A DNA stretch of 64,000 nt from JBOEGW01 sp050633625. Lineage in GTDB: Bacteria; Pseudomonadota; Alphaproteobacteria; Rhodobacterales; Rhodobacteraceae. The notes under the pieces were generated by a model. That model was not told where the DNA came from. It worked only from the letters and a program-made list of their open reading frames with translations, and searched no databases. Both the position numbers and the translations under genes were made by a program. Positions 51,242 through 60,903 of the stretch are shown in pieces. The stretch's first letter is position 1, and every line of letters starts with the position of its first letter. The stretch covers positions 1-64,000 of the forward strand of contig JBOEGW010000006.1 in the NCBI GenBank assembly GCA_050633625.1, in the 5' to 3' direction.

Positions 51242-53890
51242 TCACTCTTTCGCCTTGGAGGCTGTGGTCTTGGAGGGCGCTTTTTTCTTCGCCGGAGTTT
51301 TCGCTGGCGCTTTTTTTGCGGCGGTTTTCTTAGGGGCTGCCTTTTTGGCGGCTGGCTTTTTCGCCGCTGGCTTCTTCTTTGCCGGGGCTTTTTTCTTGCC
51401 GCCCTTTGCCGCTTTTTCGCGAATCCATTCGACCGCCAATTCCATCGTCACGTCTTCGGGTTTGACGTCTTTGGGGATGGTTGCGTTGACTTTCGCCCAT
51501 TTCACATAGGGACCATAACGGCCATCCATGACATTCACCGGCCCGCCCTCATCAGGGTGTTCGCCCAGTTCTTTCAGGGGCTTAGCCGCCGACCCACGAC
51601 CGCGACCGGGGTTCAGACGTTTCTCGGTGATCAGTTCAACGGCCCGGTTCATGCCAATGTCAAACACGTCCTGTGGGTCTTTGAGGTTGGCGTAAACGGG
51701 CTTCGCCTCATCGGGCAATTGGTGAATCAAATATGGGCCGAAACGACCAAAGTTCGCCTTGATGTTCGCGCCTTCATGTTCGCCAATGACGCGCGGCAAA
51801 TCGAGCAGAGTGATCGCTTTTTCTAGTGTCATTTCATCGGCTTGCCAGCCTTTTGGTAGCGAGGCGCGAGGTGGTTTCTTGACTTCTTCGCTGGCTTCGC
51901 CGCGTTGCACATAGGGGCCAAATCGGCCAGAGCGCAGCGAGATCTCGTTGCCTTGATCGTCTTCGCCCAGCACCTTGTCGCCTGTTTGCTCCTCGCCGCC
52001 GCCAATCGGGCGGGTGTAGCGGCATTCGGGGTAATTGGAGCAGCCAACAAAGCCGCCCGTGCGCGAGGTTTTCAGGTGCAACGCCCCTTCGCCACACAGC
52101 GGACAACTGCGGGGATCGGTGCCATCTTCGCGGGGCGGATAGAGTTGTGCGGATAGCGCGTCATCCAACACATCCAACACCTCAGAGATACGCAGCTCCG
52201 ATGTTTCCGAAATCGCAGCGGAGAAATCGCGCCAGAACTGCGCAAGGAGTTTCTTGTAATCCTGATCGCCTGCTGACACCTCATCAAGCTGCTCTTCAAG
52301 TTGAGCTGTGAATTCGTAACCCACGTATTTGCGGAAGAAATTCTCAAGGAAAATCGTCACGATCCGGCCTTTGTCTTCAGGAATCAGGCGGTTCTTGTCC
52401 TTGGTCACATATTCGCGTTCTTGGATCGTCGTCACGATCGAAGCATAGGTGGACGGGCGGCCAATCCCGAGTTCTTCCATCCGTTTGACGAGGGTCGCCT
52501 CGGTGTAGCGCGGCGGTGGTTGCGTGAAATGCTGTTCAGGGGACACCGATTTTTTGTCGGCTTTGTCGCCTTCGCTCATTTGCGGCAGGCGTTTGTCGTC
52601 GTCGCCGTCCTCAATCAGGTCGTCGCGGCCTTCTTCATAGACCTTCAAGAAACCGTCAAACAGAACAACCTGGCCATTGGCGCGCAGAACGATTTGCCCA
52701 TCTTGCGACCCAAGATCGACAACTGTGCGCTCCATACGCGCGCCTTCCATTTGCGCAGCAAGGGTGCGTTTCCAGATCAGATCGTAAAGTTTGCGCTGGT
52801 CGGCTTCGAGTTTGCCAAGTTGGCCCGCATCCACGCTCATGTCGGTTGGGCGAATACATTCATGCGCCTCTTGGGCGTTTTTGGCTTTGTTTTTATAGAC
52901 GCGGGGCGAATCTGGCACATATTCGGCGCCATACCGGGAGGTAATTTCGGCGCGCGCGGCGCTGATCGCTTCGGGCGCCATGTCGATGCCGTCGGTCCGC
53001 ATATAGGTGATGTAGCCTGCCTCATAGAGCCGCTGCGCTGTCGACATGGTTTGACGTGCGCCAAAGCCGAATTTGCGGCTTGCTTCTTGTTGCAGGGTCG
53101 AGGTCATGAAGGGTGCGGACGGGTTGCGCGAGGCGGGTTTTGCCTCAACGGATTGGACCGTCAGATCGCGACTCGTGACAGCCTGTACGGCGAGTTCGGC
53201 TTGGGTCGCGTCCGCGATGTCGTATTTGTCGAGCTTTTTGCCGCCCATGGAAATCAGGCGCGCTGTGTAGTCTTTGCCGGTTGGTGTTTTGAGGGCGGCG
53301 CTCACGGACCAATATTCGCGGGCTGTAAAGGCTTCGATTTCGGTTTCGCGCTCGACGATCAAGCGCAGGCAGACCGATTGTACGCGCCCGGCCGAACGCG
53401 CGCCCGGGAGCTTGCGCCACAACACGGGCGACAGGTTGAAGCCGACAAGATAGTCGAGGGCGCGGCGCGCAAGGTAGGCGTCGACCAGGTCTTGGTCCAC
53501 CTGGCGTGGATTTTGCATCGCTTCGGTGACGGCGGTTTTGGTGATCGCGTTGAAGACAACCCGGCTTACGGGCGTGGTCTTTTTGATAGCTTTGCGTTTG
53601 CGCAGCGTTTCTTCGAGGTGCCAGGAAATGGCCTCGCCTTCGCGGTCAGGGTCGGTCGCGAGAATGAGTTCATTGTCTGTTGCCAGCGCATCAGCGATGG
53701 CCTTGACGTGTTTGCGGCTGTCGTAGCCCACTTCCCATTTCATGTCGAAATCCTGGTCGGTGTCGACAGAGCCATTCTTGGCGGGGAGGTCGCGGACGTG
53801 GCCATAGGAGGCGAGCACGGTATAGCCCGGTCCCAAGTATTTGTTGATGGTTTTGGCCTTCGCCGGGCTTTCGACAACAACTACGGGCAT
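51242..53890 (-). CDS. topA: DNA topoisomerase I
   Basis: 882 aa. TOPRIM start VVVVESPAKAKTINKYLG and ATDPDREGEAISWHL. The catalytic Tyr lies in TYMRTDG. One CxxC zinc finger of form CPLCGEGALHLKTSR...GCSNYPEC is visible, and the C-terminal tail is a Lys/Ala/Pro-rich low-complexity stretch (KKAPAKKKPAAKK), as in alphaproteobacterial TopA. Relaxes negative supercoils. Housekeeping; upstream of it lies dprA on the same strand. Confidence 0.96.
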   Translation of the reverse strand: MPVVVVESPAKAKTINKYLGPGYTVLASYGHVRDLPAKNGSVDTDQDFDMKWEVGYDSRKHVKAIADALATDNELILATDPDREGEAISWHLEETLRKRKAIKKTTPVSRVVFNAITKTAVTEAMQNPRQVDQDLVDAYLARRALDYLVGFNLSPVLWRKLPGARSAGRVQSVCLRLIVERETEIEAFTAREYWSVSAALKTPTGKDYTARLISMGGKKLDKYDIADATQAELAVQAVTSRDLTVQSVEAKPASRNPSAPFMTSTLQQEASRKFGFGARQTMSTAQRLYEAGYITYMRTDGIDMAPEAISAARAEITSRYGAEYVPDSPRVYKNKAKNAQEAHECIRPTDMSVDAGQLGKLEADQRKLYDLIWKRTLAAQMEGARMERTVVDLGSQDGQIVLRANGQVVLFDGFLKVYEEGRDDLIEDGDDDKRLPQMSEGDKADKKSVSPEQHFTQPPPRYTEATLVKRMEELGIGRPSTYASIVTTIQEREYVTKDKNRLIPEDKGRIVTIFLENFFRKYVGYEFTAQLEEQLDEVSAGDQDYKKLLAQFWRDFSAAISETSELRISEVLDVLDDALSAQLYPPREDGTDPRSCPLCGEGALHLKTSRTGGFVGCSNYPECRYTRPIGGGEEQTGDKVLGEDDQGNEISLRSGRFGPYVQRGEASEEVKKPPRASLPKGWQADEMTLEKAITLLDLPRVIGEHEGANIKANFGRFGPYLIHQLPDEAKPVYANLKDPQDVFDIGMNRAVELITEKRLNPGRGRGSAAKPLKELGEHPDEGGPVNVMDGRYGPYVKWAKVNATIPKDVKPEDVTMELAVEWIREKAAKGGKKKAPAKKKPAAKKPAAKKAAPKKTAAKKAPAKTPAKKKAPSKTTASKAKE

Positions 53891-54035
53891 TGAAAATCCT
53901 CACGACTCATTGGGCGAACAGGCGATAGTTGGATGGGCACCTGTTGGGGGCGTTAGATGCGACCGGACGGGGTGCATTGTCAATGGCGGCCGTGAAGATC
54001 ACGAAAAAGAAGCGCAAATGTTTAGGGGGGCTTGA

Positions 54036-55283
54036 TCAATTTAGGCGGGTGAGGCGGCCAGTCAGATCGCGCGCGACAAGCCCATCCAATTCAAGCGCGA
54101 CGATTTCGGCGGCGAGGTCTTGCGGGTTAATGTTGAGTGCGCGCACGAGGTCGTCTTGGGACAGGGGGGTCGCGTCGAGGCGCACCAAGATATCTTGGTG
54201 CAGGAGCGCGATATCCGCACTTGAGCGCTGTTGGGTGCCGGGGGTGGGCAGATCACCAAGCAGCGATTTCTGTATTAAGGAAGGTGTTGGGGGGGCGGAT
54301 TGTACCGGAGGCTGTTTTGCTGGCGGATCCGCAGGATGACTTTGGTTGTTTTGCGTGAGATTTGGGGCGGGATGATCCTCATCCGCGTCAAAGCACAGAT
54401 CACTCAACACCTCCAAAATATCCCCGGCATAGCGCGCAAGCGTTGCGCCGTCGCGGATCAATATGTTGGTCCCGGTGGCCGCGCGATCGAAGGGATGACC
54501 GGGCACCGCGAAAATTTCGCGCCCCTGTTCGAGCGCTTGTTCGGCGGCGTTCATGGTGCCGGATTTCAGCGCTGCCTCAACCACCAGCACGGCGCGCGAA
54601 AGCCCGGTAATAATTCGGTTACGGCGCAAAAAGTCGCGCGCTTGCGGCGGATGGCCCATAGGGGCCTCCGAGATCAACACGCCTTGCTTTTTGATCTTGC
54701 GGCCAAGGTCAGCATTTTGTGCCGGGTAGATAACGTCAACGCCGCCGGGCAATACGGCAACCGTTCCTGACAACAGCGTGGCCTCATGGGCGGCAGCATC
54801 CACGCCGCGCGCCATGCCAGACACGACAATTTGCCCCGCATCGCCAAGATCCTGAGCAAATTTGCGCGCCGTGCGCAGCCCCAAGGACGAGGCATTGCGC
54901 GCACCAATCACGGCAACTGATTGGCGGCGCAAAAGCGCCTCATCGCCAATCACCCATAGCATTGGCGGTGGGTCGGGGATCGTCATGAGCAGGCGGGGGT
55001 AGTTTTCATCGCCAAAGCACAGCATGCGCGCGCCAGCGCTTCGGGCCGCGCGCATTTCCTCCTCAACAAGGGCGAGAGGGCAGGCTTGGTAGGATGGAAC
55101 GCCTGCGTTTGAGGCAATTTCGGGCAGGGCTTCAAGCGCTGCTTGGGGGGTACCGTAGGTGTTCAACAGCCTAAAGAAGGTTGCGATGCCAACGCGGCGA
55201 GATCGCAAGAGACGAAGCCAGTTGATCCGGTCTTCCTCGTTTTGGGGTGGGGTGAGGGGGTGGGGGGAAGGGAATAAATCCAT
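54036..55283 (-). CDS. dprA: DNA processing protein DprA
   Basis: 415 aa. The Rossmann-fold core has VAVIGARNASSLGLRTARKF, VVSGMARGVDAAAHEATL and GTVAVLPGGVDVIYPAQN, then GSTM-like KSGTMNAAEQALEQGREIF. The C-terminal winged helix (QDDLVRALNINPQDLAAEI) is the DML1-like domain. Loads RecA on incoming single strands in natural transformation. 145 bp before topA on the same strand. Confidence 0.95.
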   Translation of the reverse strand: MDLFPSPHPLTPPQNEEDRINWLRLLRSRRVGIATFFRLLNTYGTPQAALEALPEIASNAGVPSYQACPLALVEEEMRAARSAGARMLCFGDENYPRLLMTIPDPPPMLWVIGDEALLRRQSVAVIGARNASSLGLRTARKFAQDLGDAGQIVVSGMARGVDAAAHEATLLSGTVAVLPGGVDVIYPAQNADLGRKIKKQGVLISEAPMGHPPQARDFLRRNRIITGLSRAVLVVEAALKSGTMNAAEQALEQGREIFAVPGHPFDRAATGTNILIRDGATLARYAGDILEVLSDLCFDADEDHPAPNLTQNNQSHPADPPAKQPPVQSAPPTPSLIQKSLLGDLPTPGTQQRSSADIALLHQDILVRLDATPLSQDDLVRALNINPQDLAAEIVALELDGLVARDLTGRLTRLN

Positions 55284-55599
55284 TGTCTCACCTGCTCTCC
55301 GTCTCTTGCATCTTCAAGATGCGCCCAAATAGTTAATGACTTGTTACGAAACTCAAGAAAACCCATGGAAAAACCAAATAAAACACATAACAACTTGAAA
55401 TGTATCAGGAAATTTTTTTCAAAAAACTGTGGTTTTTATTCAATTTCCGCCCGAAACCCCAAATGATCAGCAATCTGCGCGCTGTGTCGCGGCTCATTTT
55501 GGCCATCCGTGCGGCGCAAAGCAATCGCCCGCGCCCGCCATCGGGCGGCACACCACGCCGTTACAACCGTTGATGTCGCTTTGTGCCGCCGTTTCTGGC
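55284..55599. other. Intergenic region upstream of dprA
   Basis: 316 bp between tldD and dprA. The half next to dprA is A/T-rich (55320-55440) and probably contains its promoter. The rest has no gene I believe in; a 36-codon plus-strand frame at 55463 lacks any support. Confidence 0.4.
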
Positions 55600-57024
55600 T
55601 CAGGTGGCGGAGCCGCCCACTGTCAGCCCGCCGATCATCAAGGTGGGTTGCCCCACGCCCACCGGCACCCATTGCCCGGCTTTGCCGCAGGTGCCAACTC
55701 CGGGATCCAACGCCATATCATTGCCGATCCCTTTTATTTGCTTCATCGCTTTCGGCCCATCGCCAATCAGCGTTGCCCCTTTCACGGGCGCGCCGACTTT
55801 TCCGTCCTTGACCCGGTAAGCCTCGGTACAGGAAAAGACGAATTTGCCATTGGTGATGTCCACCTGACCGCCACCAAAGCCAACGGCGTATATGCCGTCT
55901 TTCAGGTCCGCGACAATATCCGCAGGATCAGAGCTGCCGCTTTCCATGATGGTATTTGTCATGCGCGGCATGGGTTTATGGGTGAAATCTTCGCGCCGCC
56001 CGTTGCCCGTCGGCGCCGTGCCCATCAAGCGCGCGTTTTGCCGGTCTTGCATATAGCCAACCAAGATCCCGTCCTCGATCAAGACAGTACGCGAGGTGGG
56101 CGTGCCTTCGTCATCAAAGGTGAGTGATCCACGCCGGTCGGCGATTGTGCCGTCATCCACCACCGTCACCCCTTTGGCGGCAACCTGCTGGCCGATCAGG
56201 CCGGAAAACGCTGAGGTGCCCTTGCGATTGAAATCCCCTTCCAGCCCATGACCGACCGCCTCATGGAGCAAAATTCCCGGCCACCCGTTGCCAAGCACCA
56301 CGTCCATTTGCCCCGCCGGAGCGGGTTCTGCCTTGAGGTTCACAAGCGCGATGCGCAGGGCCTCTTTGACCGAGGGCTTCCAGGTGTCGGCGCTCAACAG
56401 CGGGGTCAGGTGATCGCGCCCGCCCATGCCGTTGCTGCCGGTTTCGCGGCGCCCATCCTGCTCCACGATCACCGAGACATTCAGCCGGGTCATGGGCCGG
56501 GTGTCGGACAGCAATGTGCCATCCGGGCGCAAAATATGCACCTCTTGCAAGGAGGCCACGATGGAGGCGGAGACCTGCACAACGCGAGGATCACTGTCGC
56601 GGGCGAATGCGTCAATTTCGCGCAGGGTCTCCAGTTTGACCGGGAATTCAGCATCCGCCATCGGGTCGGCGTCCGTGTAAAGCCGCCGGTTGGTGGGCAG
56701 CGGGCCATCCGCCAGCGTGCCACCGCCATCGCCCACCGCAAGGCGCGCGGTTTGCGCGGCGCGCAGCAAGGCGCTGTCGGTCATTTCGGTGGAATGTGCG
56801 TAGCCCGTTGTTTCGCCGCGCACCGCGCGCAGCCCAAACCCCTCAGAGGCATCATAGCTTGCGTTTTTGAGGCGCCCATCGTCAAAGGCCATCATTTCCA
56901 TGCGCCGCCGCTCGATGAACAGCTCACCGTCATCCGCGCCCTCCACCGCGCCGCGCAGGGTGGCAAGTGCGCGGTCATGGTCTAGCTGCGTGTCAAACGG
57001 GCGAAAAGGGGCGGGATTGGTCAT
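55600..57024 (-). CDS. tldD: Metalloprotease TldD
   Basis: 474 aa from ATG 57024 (MTNPAPFRPFD). TldD signature: GWPGILLHEAVGHGLEGD with the metal HExxxH (LHEAVGHG), NRKGTSAFSGLIGQ, and the C-terminal end GQPTLMIGGLTVGGSAT. With TldE it degrades or matures peptides. Divergent from ctaC, as in other Rhodobacterales. Confidence 0.95.
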   Translation of the reverse strand: MTNPAPFRPFDTQLDHDRALATLRGAVEGADDGELFIERRRMEMMAFDDGRLKNASYDASEGFGLRAVRGETTGYAHSTEMTDSALLRAAQTARLAVGDGGGTLADGPLPTNRRLYTDADPMADAEFPVKLETLREIDAFARDSDPRVVQVSASIVASLQEVHILRPDGTLLSDTRPMTRLNVSVIVEQDGRRETGSNGMGGRDHLTPLLSADTWKPSVKEALRIALVNLKAEPAPAGQMDVVLGNGWPGILLHEAVGHGLEGDFNRKGTSAFSGLIGQQVAAKGVTVVDDGTIADRRGSLTFDDEGTPTSRTVLIEDGILVGYMQDRQNARLMGTAPTGNGRREDFTHKPMPRMTNTIMESGSSDPADIVADLKDGIYAVGFGGGQVDITNGKFVFSCTEAYRVKDGKVGAPVKGATLIGDGPKAMKQIKGIGNDMALDPGVGTCGKAGQWVPVGVGQPTLMIGGLTVGGSAT

Positions 57025-57264
57025 GGGCGTCCTTACATATGCACAGCGCAACGCAAAGCAGGCGTGCGATTTGTTAACCAGTTGGCTTTAGAGGTGAGAG
57101 ATGCGCGCAAACGCATGTGTACGACCAAAGACCACAGGTTTTTTCTTGTTCCTAACTCTGTAATATGGTTTTTGCAGCGCGGGAGACAACGGGATTCCCA
57201 CGCTTATCTGCGGTGGACCCGACATTGTGGTGCTGAAACATGCGCCGAGACAGGAAGATACGGA

Positions 57265-58122
57265 ATGCAAGCTATGATCAAGACCCTGCGGCCCCTGGCC
57301 TTTATCGCGGCAACCTTCGGCGCGGGTGCAGCAAGCGCACAAGACCTCGAAGTGATCGGTAAACCCATCCCAAAAGGGATCGGTTTTCAACCCGCCGCAA
57401 CTGATATTGCCGTGGCATCGCAATGGCTTGACCACTTCTTGCTCTATATCATCACAGTGATCACTGTGTTTGTGTTGGGCTTGGTGTTCTGGCTGATCGT
57501 GCGCTACAACCGCAAGGCAAACCCAACCCCCGGCACCTTCACACATAACTCAACAATCGAGGTGCTGTGGACATTGATCCCGGTGGTGATTTTGGTGGTC
57601 ATCGGGGTTTTCTCTTTGCCTGTGTTGTTCAAGCAGCAAGAAATTCCTGAAGGCGATGTAGTGATCAAAGTGACCGGATACCAATGGTATTGGGGTTATG
57701 AATACGTGGATCATGAGTTTGCCTTTGACAGCTTCTTGCTGGGCAAAGACGAGTTGGCGGACGCTGGCTACAGCGATGACCTTTATCTTTTGGCGACGGA
57801 CACTGCCGTTGTCGTGCCGACTGGCAAGAAAGTTGTGATGCAGGTGACGGGCGCGGATGTGATCCACGCTTGGACGATCCCAGCATTTGGCGTAAAGCAA
57901 GATGCGGTCCCTGGGCGTTTGGCCGAGCTGTGGTTTGAAGTTGAGCCGGGCAAAGAGGGCATCTATTTCGGGCAGTGTTCTGAGCTTTGCGGCAAGGACC
58001 ACGCCTATATGCCGATCACTGTCAAAGCTGTGACCGAAGCGGAATATAACGCTTGGCTTGATGGGGCGATCGAAGAATACGCTGGCGTTCCTCGCAAGGT
58101 GACGGTTGCGGCTGCCGAGTAA
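57265..58122 (+). CDS. ctaC: Cytochrome c oxidase subunit II
   Basis: 285 aa from ATG 57265. A signal peptide (LRPLAFIAATFGAGAASA) precedes two membrane helices (LLYIITVITVFVLGLVFWLI; LWTLIPVVILVVIGVFSLPV). The CuA site is H in DVIHAWTIPAFG and CSELCGKDHAYM (both Cys, Glu, His, Met). Aromatic strip WYWGYEY is present. Accepts electrons from cytochrome c. First gene of the aa3 oxidase cluster. Confidence 0.96.
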   Translation: MQAMIKTLRPLAFIAATFGAGAASAQDLEVIGKPIPKGIGFQPAATDIAVASQWLDHFLLYIITVITVFVLGLVFWLIVRYNRKANPTPGTFTHNSTIEVLWTLIPVVILVVIGVFSLPVLFKQQEIPEGDVVIKVTGYQWYWGYEYVDHEFAFDSFLLGKDELADAGYSDDLYLLATDTAVVVPTGKKVVMQVTGADVIHAWTIPAFGVKQDAVPGRLAELWFEVEPGKEGIYFGQCSELCGKDHAYMPITVKAVTEAEYNAWLDGAIEEYAGVPRKVTVAAAE

Positions 58123-58235
58123 GGCGTTTTGAAAGACACCGCCGCGTGGGGCACTGCGCGGCGCGCTTGTATCAGATCCAGACCCCAGTCGGGGGCCAAA
58201 CCGAGAGCGGTTGGCCTGCGCACAAGGTGAGATGA

Positions 58236-59168
58236 ATGACTGACTTGACTGCATATGATCAGGACCAAGATGCGCGTTTTGGCGATTATTTCGCCTTGCT
58301 CAAGCCGCGAGTCATGTCGCTCGTGGTGTTCACGGCATTTGTTGGGCTGATCGTTGCGCCAAACCCGGTGAATCCCTTTGTGGCGCTCTGCGCGATCTTG
58401 TTCATCGCGGTCGGTGGCGGGGCGTCGGGCGCGCTCAACATGTGGTGGGACGCGGATATCGACGCGAAAATGCGCCGCACGCAGGGGCGGCCTATCCCGG
58501 CGGGCAAGGTCACACCGGGCGAAGCCAAAGCGATTGGCCTTGGGTTGTCCGGTTTTGCGGTCATCATGCTCTTTTTGGCGACAAATGCGATGGCGGCAGG
58601 GCTTTTGGCCTTCACGATCTTTTTCTATGTCGTGATCTATACAATGTGGCTCAAACGGTGGACGCCGCAAAACATCGTGATTGGTGGGGCGGCGGGGGCC
58701 TTTCCGCCGATGATCGGTTGGGCGGTCGCGACCGGGGGCATCAGCATTGAAAGCCTGTTGATGTTCGCGCTGACCTTTGCTTGGACGCCGCCGCATTTCT
58801 GGGCGCTGGCGCTGTTTGTGAAGTCTGACTACAAAGAGGCGGCTGTGCCGATGCTGACGGTCACGCACGGGCGCAAAGCGACCCGAAACCACATTCTTGC
58901 CTATACCTTTATTCTGGCGTTTGTCGCGCTGGGCCTTGGGCTGACCTCGATTGGTGGGCCTGTTTACATGGCGGTTGCGGTGGTCATGAACGCGCTGTTC
59001 ATTCGCGGGGCGTGGCAAATCTGGAAACGTACCGATGAAGACAGCGAAGCGGATGCGCATTTTGTAGAACGCAAAGTGTTTAAGCTGTCGCTGTTCTACC
59101 TGTTTTTGCATTTCGGCGCGCTTTTGTTGGAAAAAGCCCTGATGCCCTTTGGTCTGGGAGGCTGGTGA
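58236..59168 (+). CDS. ctaB: Protoheme IX farnesyltransferase
   Basis: 310 aa, multi-spanning UbiA-family enzyme. Prenyl-binding MWWDADIDAKMRRTQGRPIP and the cytoplasmic loop FAWTPPHFWALA are diagnostic. Makes heme O, the first step to heme A for the oxidase. Lies between ctaC and ctaG. Confidence 0.96.
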   Translation: MTDLTAYDQDQDARFGDYFALLKPRVMSLVVFTAFVGLIVAPNPVNPFVALCAILFIAVGGGASGALNMWWDADIDAKMRRTQGRPIPAGKVTPGEAKAIGLGLSGFAVIMLFLATNAMAAGLLAFTIFFYVVIYTMWLKRWTPQNIVIGGAAGAFPPMIGWAVATGGISIESLLMFALTFAWTPPHFWALALFVKSDYKEAAVPMLTVTHGRKATRNHILAYTFILAFVALGLGLTSIGGPVYMAVAVVMNALFIRGAWQIWKRTDEDSEADAHFVERKVFKLSLFYLFLHFGALLLEKALMPFGLGGW

Positions 59169-59169
59169 G

Positions 59170-59400
59170 ATGACGCAGCGCGTTGAACATGAATTGCACC
59201 GCCGCCGTTTGTCGGTGAATGTCGGGGTTGGCTTGGCCCTTTTGGCGTTTGTTGGCATCGTTTTTGGGCTGACCATCGCGAAAGTGGGGACCGATCCTTA
59301 TGATGAATTCGGTGCGCAATGGGCGACGGGGCAAGATGCCGCTGCCGCGAATGACCGCGCCGGATCTGATGTCGCGCCCCAAGGGGAGGCTGCGCAGTGA
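59170..59400 (+). CDS. Small membrane protein of the oxidase cluster (CoxF-like)
   Basis: 76 aa from ATG 59170, 1 nt after the ctaB stop. One helix (VGVGLALLAFVGIVFGLTIA) with an N-terminal basic region and an acidic Ala-rich tail. Small proteins at this place are conserved in Rhodobacterales and annotated as oxidase assembly or CoxF. GTGA overlap with ctaG. Confidence 0.75.
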   Translation: MTQRVEHELHRRRLSVNVGVGLALLAFVGIVFGLTIAKVGTDPYDEFGAQWATGQDAAAANDRAGSDVAPQGEAAQ

Positions 59401-59981
59401 GCCTGACGGCCCTACATAAAACCGCCGCCAAAGCGGCTGGGGTTGTGGTGGTCATGGGGGCGCTCGCCTGGGCTTCGGTGCCGTTTTATGACTGGTTTTG
59501 CCGTGTCACCGGGTTTGGCGGCACGACGGCGCAGGCCAGCGAAGGGTCCGGCCTGATCCTGGAGAAAACCATCAAGGTGCGGTTTGACGGTGGGGTCGAG
59601 CGCGATTTTCCGTGGGAATTCAAACCCATGCAACGCGAAATGGAGATTCGCATCGGCGAAACCGGCTTGGCGTTCTATGAGGCGTTTAATCCCACCGATC
59701 GGCCCATTGCGGGCACTGCCAGTTACAATGTGGCGCCCTATAGCGCGGGCGGCTACTTTACGAAGATCGACTGTTTTTGCTTTACCGAACAAGTGCTTGA
59801 GCCGGGCGAGCGGGTCATCATGCCGGTGACCTTCTATGTCGATCCAGAAATCACCGAGGACCGTGACGCGAAGTTTGCGAAAGTGATCACGCTCTCTTAT
59901 ACATTCCATGAAACCGATCTGCCTGAGGATTTGGCGCGTGTCGAAACGAACGCCCAAGACCGCAAGGTGGATTTGAACTAA
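59397..59981 (+). CDS. ctaG: Cytochrome oxidase assembly protein CtaG/Cox11
   Basis: 194 aa, GTG start overlapping the previous stop. N-terminal helix (AAGVVVVMGALAWASVPFYDWFC) and the copper-binding pair IDCFCFTEQ of Cox11. Delivers Cu to the CuB centre of subunit I. Periplasmic domain follows (YNVAPYSAGGYFTK). Confidence 0.95.
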   Translation: MSLTALHKTAAKAAGVVVVMGALAWASVPFYDWFCRVTGFGGTTAQASEGSGLILEKTIKVRFDGGVERDFPWEFKPMQREMEIRIGETGLAFYEAFNPTDRPIAGTASYNVAPYSAGGYFTKIDCFCFTEQVLEPGERVIMPVTFYVDPEITEDRDAKFAKVITLSYTFHETDLPEDLARVETNAQDRKVDLN

Positions 59982-60001
59982 GAAGCTAGGGACGGACAAA
60001 A

Positions 60002-60802
60002 ATGGCCCACGAAAAAAATCACGATTATCACATTTTGCCGCCCTCCAGCCAGCCGCTGATCGCGTCGGTTGGGGCGTTCATCATGCTGTTTGGTGCTGTG
60101 AAATGGATGGCGCAGGATATGCCTTACATTTTCGCCATTGGGTTGTTGATCGTGCTGTACTCCATGTTCGCATGGTGGTCGCAGGTCGTTGAAGAAGGCC
60201 AAACAGGCGATCATACAAAGGTCGTTCAAATTGGTTTACGCTATGGCGTGATCCTGTTCATCATGTCCGAGGTCATGTTCTTCGTTGCGTGGTTCTGGAG
60301 CTTCTTCAAGCACGCGATGTACCCGATGACAGAAGGGTCGCCCGCGATTGACGGTGTCTGGCCGCCGGTTGGGATCGAAACCTTTGATCCTTGGCATCTT
60401 CCTTTGATCAACACGTTGATTTTGTTGTTGTCCGGGGCCGCCGCAACATGGGCACACCATGCTTTGGCGCATGAAAACAACCGACGCGACTTGGTGACTG
60501 GGCTTGCCGTTGCTGTTGGTCTTGGTGCGCTGTTCACCTTCTTCCAAATCTATGAGTATAGCCACGCGGCCTTTGGTCTGTCGGGCAACATTTATGGCGC
60601 GAACTTCTTCATGGCGACCGGGTTCCACGGCTTCCATGTTTTGATCGGGACGATCTTTTTGATTGTTTGTCTGATCCGCGCGCTCAAAGGGCATTTCACC
60701 CAAGAACAACATGTCGGTTTTGAAGCGGCGGCTTGGTACTGGCACTTTGTGGATGTCGTTTGGCTGTTCCTTTTCGCGGCTGTTTACATCTGGGGCGGCT
60801 GA
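60002..60802 (+). CDS. ctaE: Cytochrome c oxidase subunit III
   Basis: 266 aa with seven membrane helices. KNHDYHILPPSSQPLIAS at the start, FIMSEVMFFVAWFWSFF, WHLPLINTLILLLSG, TGFHGFHVLIG and WHFVDVVWLFLF are the conserved subunit III stretches. A terminator follows. Confidence 0.96.
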   Translation: MAHEKNHDYHILPPSSQPLIASVGAFIMLFGAVKWMAQDMPYIFAIGLLIVLYSMFAWWSQVVEEGQTGDHTKVVQIGLRYGVILFIMSEVMFFVAWFWSFFKHAMYPMTEGSPAIDGVWPPVGIETFDPWHLPLINTLILLLSGAAATWAHHALAHENNRRDLVTGLAVAVGLGALFTFFQIYEYSHAAFGLSGNIYGANFFMATGFHGFHVLIGTIFLIVCLIRALKGHFTQEQHVGFEAAAWYWHFVDVVWLFLFAAVYIWGG

Positions 60803-60852
60803 GCCAAAAAGGTTTTTGCCTTCGGCGAGGATATTTGAAGAACACTGAAAGG

Positions 60853-60878
60853 CGCGGGGCGAATTGCCTCGCGTTTTT
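60853..60878 (+). terminator. Rho-independent terminator after ctaE
   Basis: CGCGGGGC (60853-60860), loop GAATT, GCCTCGCG (60866-60873) then TTTTT. Stem of eight pairs with one mismatch. Separates ctaE from surf1. Confidence 0.65.
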
Positions 60879-60903
60879 CTAATTTCGGGTGGGAAAGCAG
60901 GTC

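Noticed and set aside
52301..53893. Long plus-strand frame of 530 codons
   Set aside because: Antisense to topA, whose catalytic motifs are certain.
55463..55573. 36-codon plus-strand frame between tldD and dprA
   Set aside because: Arg/Pro-rich, no ribosome-binding site, no context; chance frame.
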